DNA of 60,000 bases from Diphasiastrum complanatum (lineage: Eukaryota; Streptophyta; Lycopodiopsida; Lycopodiales; Lycopodiaceae). Under the pieces are notes generated by a model, which worked only from the letters and a program-made list of their open reading frames with translations, did no database searches and was not told where the DNA came from. The position numbers and the translations under genes were made by a program. Within the stretch, counting starts at the first letter, position 1. Each line of letters begins with the position of its first letter. The DNA is taken from the NCBI GenBank assembly GCA_029204225.1, contig CM055098.1, forward strand, positions 266,501 through 326,500, read 5' to 3'. Shown piece by piece: positions 1 to 8,270 of this stretch.

Positions 1-151
1 AAGAATATTTAATAATATTTTTACAGATCTCTTAATAGAGATCAGCTTTAAACTCCAGTGGTTGAAAGTACTTTAGCGGCAATTCTGAGAACTATTCAAA
101 TTGAAAATGTCAATGTTAATGCATGAAACATAAAGAAGCACTTAATATATC

Positions 152-395
152 CTACTTGGTATGATAAGGAATGACCAGATACTTTGTTGCTAGTGTGAAT
201 CCACTTGTCAGACATTGTGACAACGTGTCATTATTCTCCTTGAAGGCCTGGAGCAGAAAGTTGCTCAACACTAGCAACTCGTTTGATGAATCTCTTGCAA
301 TGTCAAATTGCAAGAGTGTCAGCCCGGACTCTATCACAGGATCACTGATAGAAGCCCGTCTGTCTTTGAGATCCAGGTAATCTAGAACTCTAAAA
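152..395 (-). CDS. Unrecognised terminal-exon-like ORF downstream of the H3-like gene
   Basis: The minus strand is open from about 395 to a stop at 152-154. It encodes about 75 residues rich in Leu and Ser (YLDLKDRRASI near the start, LVIPYHTK at the end). I recognise no domain. A GT-AG pair between the end of the H3-like ORF and this ORF (donor after TTTGA, acceptor TTCTAG) would remove about 40 nt and join the two frames in phase. So it could be the last exon of that gene. Forty nucleotides is unusually short for a plant intron, so chance phase agreement (one in three) must be allowed for. The opposite strand also has an ORF here, with less sensible composition. Confidence 0.3.
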
Positions 396-407
396 TTAAT
401 ACTAAAA

Positions 408-1135
408 TCAAGTTTTTCTACTCAAACAAAAAGGAGTACCAATTGTATCTATAGCATCCGATATGTCTTTCTCAAATTTAAGATAATCATCTGAATCTAT
501 ATATGTATAGAAATTGGGAGGAGGAGGAGGAGGTGGAAGTGTAGTATCTACAGCAATATTAGGAGTATCCAAAACAGAGGTAGTTATATTTACAGCATTA
601 TCAACAGCGGCATCATCTACAATGAATTTTGGGATAGGCTTCACTTTCTTAGGAGCACGCTTGGGGTTTGTCTGCTTCCTAGGACGCCTCGTAGGAAGAT
701 GAGTCCTATCTACAGGAGTTGGTCTAGGTGCAGCAGGCTGAGATACATGTAACCTACAGTACCTATCCCTCATTATGATCAGAAGCTGAAAATCCTTGGA
801 CATTATGGTAACCCTCTTGGTATGGATAGCAAGCAAAAAAGAATCCTAAAAAAAAGGCTAATATAGTCTTCAGCAGCCTCATGAAGACACTGAAGAGCAC
901 TCGGTGTGAATCTAACGTGCTGTCTGAGATCATTTCTTGTTATGTTCCGGACAGCACGGTAGAATGGAGCTCTTGGGATCAACAAGGCTGTTGACCTTTG
1001 ATACTTGCGTATCTCAGAGAGCCACCTGCTGCGGTTGCGCGTTCTAGGTCTAGCAGGGGGTGTGATGGCAAACGCAGGAGCTGTGGATGAGCCAAGAGAG
1101 AAGAAGACTCTCCTTGTCTGCTTTCTCCTATCCAT
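408..1135 (-). pseudogene. Histone H3-like gene with CENH3 features, broken by a frameshift, with long C-terminal extension
   Basis: The first block (1135 down to about 848) starts MDRRKQTRR and has a short divergent tail, then an H3 alpha-N/alpha-1 match (EIRKYQRSTALLIPRAPF) and an alpha-2 match ending HEAAEDYISLF. The second block, in another frame, resumes with DS.LLAIHTKRVTIMSKDFQL, the H3 loop-2/alpha-3 region. The frames are separated at an A8 run (848-855 on the plus strand) next to a TAG. Loop 1 is one residue longer than in canonical H3, the tail lacks the usual ARTKQTARKS pattern, and the wording near the break (AAEDY, then DS..LAIH) matches plant centromeric H3 better than H3.1/H3.3. 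The frame then stays open about 100 residues past the histone fold, with a basic PRK/KRAPKK stretch and a Pro7 run. No intron is visible in the fold, whereas plant CENH3 genes usually have several. It could be a degraded retrocopy, a divergent H3 variant, or cargo of the adjacent element. The histone assignment is firm; functional status is doubtful. Confidence 0.7.
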
Positions 1136-1297
1136 GGGCGTGAACTATGTGATAGCGGACTTGTGCGTGAAGGTTAGGATGAGAAGGAAGGGATGATAAA
1201 GGACTCGCAGAGGACCACTATGTACGGACATAATGTACGGTATATCAGACCTATGCGAGCCGATTATCAAAGAGAACGATTAGATTTGCGGAAAGAT

Positions 1298-1956
1298 GCA
1301 CAAGTGCGATATGGGGTGACACGTAGGAAGACGTATCAACCCTGTGCACATGGAAGGTAGTAGGAGGAATTTTGATCATGAAGGGCGCGCACAAATGCGA
1401 TATGCGGAGCGAAAAAAAAAAAGTGAAAAAAATTCATCGAAATTTGTGATTTTATATCGGGGTTTGCACGTGCAAAAGAACGTCTTGTCACACGTGTGGG
1501 AGTTGTACGGACAAATGCGAGTGCGACACATGTCACTCTGTCACACTACATGTGTGGGATTTGTACGATCGAATGCAAGAGCGACACGTGTTTATAAGCA
1601 CTCGAATGAACCCGCGACACGTGTCTAGGTGTCATTTCACACGTGTGCAGGTGTCATCTCACACGTGCCTACGCCTGTTGTCGAATTGAAAGTAGACACG
1701 TGTCATAAGTCCATTGACCACACGTGCAAAAATGTAGTATAAATGGCACGGAAATCGGATAATTTTTTACCTTTTGCGTTCTCGAAATTTGCGACATATC
1801 GCTTTTGTGCGTGCTCATTTCTGTCTGTTTGCTTGCAAGTATACCTACTCATGCACAAGTGCGATATTTTGTATCTGTCTGCCGTACATATCCATCTTCT
1901 GCGCCATTTTGATTGTTAGTTTTGGTTCAATTCTCCTGCATGCACAAGTGCGATAT
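1298..1956. repeat. Dispersed 15-mer GCACAAGTGCGATAT, four direct and one inverted copy
   Basis: Copies or near-copies lie at 1298-1312, 1389-1403, 1853-1867 and 1942-1956 in direct orientation, and at 1796-1810 inverted. The last copy is 13 bp upstream of the ATG that opens the plus-strand gene of copy A. The core CACAAGTG is nearly palindromic. Such clusters can be subterminal transposase-binding repeats or promoter elements; the sequence alone does not decide. Confidence 0.6.
1466..1760 (+). promoter_or_regulatory. G-box-rich promoter-like region upstream of the copy A plus-strand gene
   Basis: Eight CACGTG cores, mostly as ACACGTGT or CACACGTG, lie between about 1466 and 1730. A TATAAAT follows at about 1738, roughly 230 bp before the ATG at 1970. 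Two imperfect copies of a roughly 55-bp unit (CACGTGTGGGAGTTGTACGG and a variant) lie at about 1488-1600. CACGTG is the known core for plant bHLH and bZIP factors, so light, stress or ABA control is possible. The H3-like gene is transcribed the other way from the far side, so the region could be a shared bidirectional promoter. Confidence 0.45.
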
Positions 1957-1969
1957 TCACGCTACTGCC

Positions 1970-3486
1970 ATGGCCTCTTCCTCATCATCCTCATGAGAAT
2001 CAGACTTGAGTTCATTTCTGAGTGAATTTGGGATTACTGAAAATCTGGACTACTTCCACAACTTATTCAAGCCATATCTACATGTTTTCAGGACTGCACA
2101 ACCAAATTTTGACGTATTTTATGAAAATTATGTCAAATTCAGAGATATACTTAGCAAGCCTGTTTTCTCCATAGGTCAACTCCAGTACATGCATTATACT
2201 GATCTTGTTCATTTCTTCCCAGCTTTTAGACATAGACTGGATAGAATGTTCACCAAATTGTTTGATCTTTTCAAACGTAGTTCTATGTGTCCGTATTGCA
2301 ACAAGAAATGTCGATTGGTTGAATATCAGAGTGGTTTCGTACTTTTTCTTTTAGTTGAGATCCCAGATGATGATGAGTTTCCTGTTGCTGACCCTCCTTT
2401 TGCACCCTCCTCTGTTCAGTCAGCCATTAAGGATATCAGTCACTTTCTTATCGACACTCCTGATAAATAAAGTGACTTCATTGATTTAAATACTGATGTT
2501 CTCCAGGATTCTTTCATTGGCCAAAATACATTTGATGATGAATCCAAATCTATGGAGGATTCGAAATGTCTTTTCAATTTGCCTGTATATTATATTAACG
2601 ACGATGTATATTTTACTATTGCCGATTTATGTAAATTTTTTGACTATCGTGAGGACGAGGTTCTATGCTTATTATCCGGCACAATTTTCGAATTCTCCGA
2701 CTTTGTAGATTTTGAGATAGATGACCTTGTTCCTGGTATTGATTTTGATGATGAGGAGGGTCTTATGACCGGTGAAGAATGCCTGAATAAGACTTTATCA
2801 AATATAGCTGAGGATGGCGAGGCAGACCATCCGATGAAGAATTCACGGCATTTCAATCCCAGACGGGCTTCCCTCGTCTATCATTAATGCATTTCACTAA
2901 TGATTCTACTTCAGTACGTGGTCATTATATTGATCATCCTGATCTGGTTGCTGCTGATGATGAAGAATGTGTAAGTGTTTAATCTTCCTTGCATTTGAAT
3001 GTTTTCAATCACTGAATGTATTTTTGCTAATATATTTCCTATTGCAGGATGCTCTCATAATAGATAATTTTGCAGCGAGACAAGGTGGTTTCAGACAACA
3101 CGCATCCTCGTTCCAGAGGGACAGTGGACTGGGCCACTATCTTTGGCATTTCTTGAAGAGTGAGATCTGTATTTCTCATTCCAAGCTGAGCCCAGTCGGG
3201 GAGAGTCTTATAATGGCAGTTAAAGCTTTATCATTTTATTTAGGAGGACATAAATTTGTCAAGACAAATAAGATCATTTTTGTCAAAAAAATCTTATGTT
3301 TTGAGCATTTTAGGCTTTACTGATGGGAATCTTCCTTTAAGGAGCTCTCATTATTCATTGTATTTCACTTATATTGAACTTAGTGGAAATAAGGATAATG
3401 CACATCTATTAGATGCACACGCTAGCAGAGAATTTCTTCATGACAATACTACCATAGAATCTGATACAAGATCTGATAATGAATAG
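1970..3486 (+). pseudogene. Plus-strand partner gene of the two-gene element, copy A (two exons, decayed)
   Basis: I do not recognise this family. The frame opens with ATG at 1970 (MASSSSSS), is cut by TGA at 1994 and TAA at 2468, and otherwise stays in one frame to 2887. It has a CPYC..KC cluster near 2297-2330, then an EIPDDDEF block and an acidic stretch (YYINDDVYF, REDEVL, FSDFVDFEIDDL). After a frameshift the exon ends ..AADDEEC at a GT donor (2971), and the 77-bp intron ends at 3047. Exon 2 (DALIIDNFAARQGGF, then HYLWHFLK, ICISHSK, IMAVKALSFYLGGHK) shifts frame at an A7 run near 3285 and ends at 3486. Copy B at 51.6-52.9 kb has the same blocks and intron site, which supports real coding ancestry. 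It converges on the minus-strand gene with about 110 bp between stops. Confidence 0.6.
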
Positions 3487-3593
3487 TTGACACTTAATAC
3501 AATCAATACAGTTACATTGGGTATTGCTCCTCTCTTGTTCAATGAATTTGCAAACCAATTTTGAACATGTCATGATGATCTTCTACTCAGCAA

Positions 3594-5315
3594 TCATCTA
3601 ATTTTTTCTTCCTGTATGAACTTGCATGCTTTTCTAAACTTGTTGTATTGTGTGGACTTTGTTATATGTCGAATTTGACCTCTGCAGTAGAACCACTGAA
3701 ACAATTGACAAATGTAGTTTCGTTTTTCATTGGTTCCTCCATGTTGTGTATTTCGATGAAATGCTGCTCGTGCTTGCCAGCGTGACTTCTCCATCCCTTG
3801 TGATGACCATACACTCAAGCTTCCATATGTATTTGCAAAAAATGTTGTATGATCTCTTAGTATGTGCTGCATATGTCAAAATCATAATGTTAGTCTTATG
3901 TTTAGATCTAAATCTATATGAAAATTTGAAAGCATTTTGAAAATTTTATACTAACCATGTAATGAGTGATGTGATCTTCTCCCCATGCTTTTGATATTGC
4001 ATTAACAAACTCGACACAAGTCCTTTGGACAGCTTTCTTATCAATATCAGAGTATTTTTTTTCTTAAAATAGCAATCATACTATCAAGCTTTTTCCATAC
4101 ATCAACTTTTAGTACTCTGGTTTTGCCGTCTTTCTCGGAGTCCTGAGTGGCAGCAATAATATCTGTCCAGACTGAGTGTTGAATATTAGAAGCCTTACCA
4201 GTATGATTTGATAGAAAATGACGTGCTTTTGCTCCTCCTATGCTTGGCTTAGCTGGCATGTTCCCATTCTTTCCTGAAAGCTTTTCATCTTTTTGAATTT
4301 TGACATGTCCTTTATGGAGTCCTGCTTTTGATAAAATATTTTCTAATCGAGAGATAGCTTCCTTTGCTAATGATGTTGGCTTAGTATTTCAAGCAAAAAC
4401 TATATGAAGATAAATGATCTTTTCTATTAATCTAACTTCTGCATGAAGAGTGCAAACATGCACATTTTTTAAGGGGATAGGCAGCACAGGCTTCCAGTTT
4501 GGATCTGCATATTCTCTAGTAATTCCTGTACTCCTAGTTACATATTTTGCCATTTTCATGCAATACAAACAAGGGTGTTTTGATGTAGCACCGTGAGAGA
4601 CATTATACATACATTTCAATGTTTTCAAATCACTCGCTAAGTGCCATTCAACATTGAAGTCTCCAACTCCTGGAACATTGAGAAATCCTCCATCCATATG
4701 GTCCTTGATGATCCTAGGATAAGATGTCCTTGAGAATATCCATGATAATATATCATGATCCTCTTTCAGCACCTATCCAAAGAGTTAATCATACTTAGTT
4801 TACAATGTATTAATACTATTCAATGAATGTAATGTAATAATGAGGCTAGTTGTCTAAAATGCTGCCAACCACCATATATCATTTTCTAACTGGACACTGA
4901 ATTTGAAATCTTCTTGGTTCTCTGTTTGGGATAGAGCACCATTCATGAGAGTTATACTAACCCTTTCCATCTTTTGCCCTTTCACAATTTCTGACTCATC
5001 TAACTTAAGTACTATGATTATCTTGCCATTCATCTTTTCATAGGTTATATCATAGAATGTGACGATGTATCTCAGCAAGTAATTTAGATCAACAAATAAA
5101 TTGTTTGATGAATTATAGAATATCGATCTTCCATCAGTTTCATACATCTCCTCAATATGAAATGGAGTTCCAGTGATCTTACGCATACCTATGTTTAATG
5201 TATCCCTCTCTTTCTTCAAGTGGTATGTCCTAGGAATTGGGACTTTTCTAGTTTGAACTTGCTTAAAAGCTTCTCTAATTAGTTTGAATATTGTTGCATA
5301 TGCTTCCCTACTCAC
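3594..5315 (-). pseudogene. Candidate DDE-type transposase gene, copy A (5' truncated)
   Basis: Blocks in order on the minus strand: VSREAYATIF at the truncated left end; VLKLDESEIVKGQKMERVSI with WWLAAF (about 4860-5000); WHLASDLKTLKCMYNVSHGA followed by CLYC (about 4560-4650); IPLKNVHVCTLHAEVRLIEK (about 4400-4480); KPSIGGAKAR..LSNHT (about 4190-4255); WGEDHITHYM; an 89-bp GT-AG intron (3867-3955); HILRDHTTFFA; then YGSLSVWSSQGMEKSRW (Glu codon 3789-3791) and QLFQWFY. Asp (KLD), Asp (SDLK) and Glu (GMEK) could be a DDE triad with CxxC inserted between the second and third. From memory, uncharacterised repetitive animal proteins share the DLK..CxxC and SQGMEKS blocks; I could not check this. 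A one-base shift in an A8 run near 4060 and an interruption of about 80 bp without a usable GT donor at 4773-4853 break it. The left end abuts a copia remnant. Confidence 0.6.
3867..3955 (-). other. Conserved 89-bp intron in the candidate transposase gene, copy A
   Basis: The donor is ATG|GTTAGTATAA and the acceptor ACATATGCAG|CACATA on the minus strand. Removal joins HYM to HILRDH in frame. Copy B has an intron of the same length at the same codon. Confidence 0.75.
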
Positions 5316-5339
5316 CAGATTTTAGAAGAAATCAAGAAG

Positions 5340-7390
5340 TCAAATCATGATGCTGGAAGATCAGCTGACGAATTTGCAGTGGGATGGAAAAGACCTCACT
5401 TATTTTGTAAGGAAATTGAAGGATTTTTTTCCAGTCACTACATAACTCTGAAACAGAGAATGTTGTGTCAGCTGAGAAGTAGCTCACGTACCTGTTGAGA
5501 GCCTTATCTAGATCATTCCAGACGACAAGAACCCTACTCACGAAAGATCCCGCCATGAACCTCAAAAAGGTGATTGTCGAGATTCGAAAGGAAGTCGAGG
5601 CCAGAGAACATCTTGATCACAAAGATGGTTCTCACCAGGCCCTCTATGACAGCAAAGAAAAATCAAAGAAGCAATTTAAGCCTAAGAGGGAGTCCAATCA
5701 GAGGCAGGATCGTGACCAGCAAGCAGAGGGGACAAGCAAAGGCAACTGGAAGACCAAAGGGAGGTCAAAACAACAAGGTGCATACAAGAAGACTTGTGTG
5801 AGATGCACAAGAGACGGGCATACAGTAGATACCTGCTAGCTCAATCCCAAGATTGAGTGTATCCATTGCCACAAGAAGGGTCACGCAGCCATGGATTGCC
5901 ACCAGAACCCGAGAAACAAGTCAGCATAGAACAGGTTGGAGAACAGCAATAGTTCATCCTATGTCGAGGAGTTCGAGAGCTCAAAAATGGGCGAAGAAAG
6001 AATGAACAAAAATTGTTCGAAATCTATGAAGACGTGTGTGCAGCATCAACATCTGATACACATGAGGTGATCCTAGATTCAGGAGCCACCTCACACTTCG
6101 TGACATCAAGACGAATCATGTCTGATTTTACAAGTGCAGATTCCTCAAGATTCATAGTTCTTGGAGATGGATCTAGACATTAAGTGAACGGTATTGGTTC
6201 ACTATGGCTCAACACCAATGGTAGAGACAGACGACTTGAAGACGTTCTGTTCATGCCTACTCTGCAAGAAGACTTGCTCTTTGTACTAAGAATAGCAGAT
6301 GAAAGGATGCGTGTGATGTTTTTTGACGAAGCAACAACGTGATTGATGCCAGTACCAGTACTCTCATAGCTCAAGGCAGAAGGAAAGAGAACCTATATCA
6401 TCTGAAGGTACACCTACTTGCAGATTAGGTGCATCAGACGCATGACGACTCGCCAGACACTGTGGCAGGAGTGAGCAGTTAATTGCTAAAGTTAAGGCAG
6501 ACATCTCGAAACATTTCGAGATCATGGATCTGGGAGAAGCCAGGTGTTACTTAGGCTTGCAAATTGAAAGGGACTACGAGGGAGGTAAGCTATACCTTCA
6601 CCAGTCCAGATACACCCAGAAGATCCTAGAGGACTTTGGGATGTTGAACTGCAAAGGAGCGAACACTCCAATGCTCGCATGGATGAAGGTGACGAATGAT
6701 GACTGTCCAAAGACTGAGGAAGAGAGAGAACAGATGCAGCTCACACTTACAGGAAGCTAATAGGGTCATTGATGTACCTTGCTGACAATACACGTCCTTA
6801 TATTGCTTATGCAGTATTCAAAATGAGCCAATTTTGCATGAATCTAGGCTCGACACATTGGAAGATTGCAAAACAAATTTTGCAATATCTTCAATTAACG
6901 AGAGATTATGGCTTGTGTTATTGTTGTGGTGCAGGTTTCAGGATACTTTCCTACAGCGACGCTAGCTAGGCATCTCTCAAGGACGACTGTAAAAGCATCT
7001 CGAGAGAATGCACCATCGCAGTAGGAGCAGCAGTTCTCTGGGCCAGCAAGAAGCAGATCGTTGTAACCCAATCATCCTGTGAAGCAGAATATGCTGCAAT
7101 AGCAAAGATGGCCAATGAAATAATCTGGCTAAGGTAGTTCCTGGACAAATTGGGCGAAACAAGGAACAAGCCCCTGGTCTTGCAGATGGACAACACCTCT
7201 ACAATACACCTGAAGAAAGATCCCATGTTCCATTGCGATCAAGTACCACTTGATCAGGGATCTAATTGAGAAGAAGATGTTGCAGACCACCTTCATCGGA
7301 ACGAGAGACATGATTGCTGACATCTTCATTAAAGCCCTGGACAAAGGACTTTTTGGAGACAAAGGAGCAGTCTCGGGATTGTAAAGCTAT
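5340..7390 (+). mobile_element. Ty1/copia remnant with integrase and most of RT deleted
   Basis: Gag tail with two CCHC knuckles (CVRCTRDGHTVDTC and CIHCHKKGHAAMDC, about 5790-5905) is separated by a TAG. A protease region follows (VILDSGATSHFVTSRR at about 6070-6115) up to about 6430. The sequence then jumps directly to the end of RT (DLGEARCYLGLQIERD at 6529) and RNase H (YSDAS, SSCEAEYAA, LVLQMDNTS) to about 7385. Integrase and the catalytic part of RT are therefore missing, a deletion of more than 1.5 kb judged from copia family layout. Stops occur at 5837, 6181 and 6967. It abuts the truncated transposase-like gene. Confidence 0.85.
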
Positions 7391-8095
7391 CATGCTTTGA
7401 GAGGGAGCTGAAGAAACAAAATGTTTCTAATTACAAAGCCTTGCTAGCTTTCAACCCTCAGCCCAACGAAGATATTCGCGAACTCGAAGACCTGGAGACA
7501 CGAAGCACGAAAAGTTTCGCGAACACGAAAGTCAAAGCAGACGAAGATGAAAGATTCACGAATGAGAATCTTTTGCGGTCCAGTACGAGAGCAGAAAAAT
7601 GACCAAAATGAAACCAACGATGGAAACAAAACCTTCTCTTGCCCTCCATGCTCCAAAAAGTACCAGCGAGATCACGCAAGTACCCAAAAGTACAGATATA
7701 TGATCTGATGGCATGACGTTAGCAGATACATTTAAAGTCGTGGCTAATCTGCCACTCTTGCAATTCTCTGATTAGTTGTAGATGCTTAATCACTCTAATC
7801 TTAGATCTACATAGAGCGACCATACTTACTGGATGATACTTGACATATAGATCAACAGAATACACATATAGTGTAAGGTAGTAGTTTGTTGCTAGTAAGC
7901 AATCAAGACGAAATACAGACAACAAGTCCGCCTACGTGTGAGATGAGCTCTATGATCAGGATCCATAGAGATCCAACTGTCCGCTAGTAAAGCGAGACAA
8001 TTACTCGTGAGAGAACCGTGTTTCTCCCACACCAACACACTACGTGGATTTGCATTCAGTGCTTGAAGAAAGTAGAGGATAATCAATATAGAAAA
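7391..8095 (+). mobile_element. Probable 3' LTR and flank of the copia remnant
   Basis: A purine tract (TTGAGAGGGAGC) ends at about 7412, as a polypurine tract would, and non-coding sequence follows with several TTCGCGAA-type words. No matching 5' copy is present, so LTR limits cannot be set. No other gene is visible here or in 8096-8270. Confidence 0.35.
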
Positions 8096-8270
8096 TTTCT
8101 CTTGTTGTGTCTGATCTCGAATGCAAATGCTTCTGCTGTTAATCGTGTGTCTGATTTTTCTTGTTCATTTTAATTTCGCACCTTGGTTGAAACAATGTTG
8201 AATGCTGCATTAATTTTATAAACATAGATCAGCAGTGCTTGACTACATTATGGAGGATTGTAGGAGAGAT

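Noticed and set aside
514-702. Plus-strand ORF starting with poly-Gly
   Set aside because: Antisense shadow of the Pro7 run in the C-terminal extension of the H3-like gene.
4773-4853. Second intron in the transposase-like gene, copy A
   Set aside because: A plausible acceptor exists but no GT donor at the break, and copy C is uninterrupted there; more likely an insertion.
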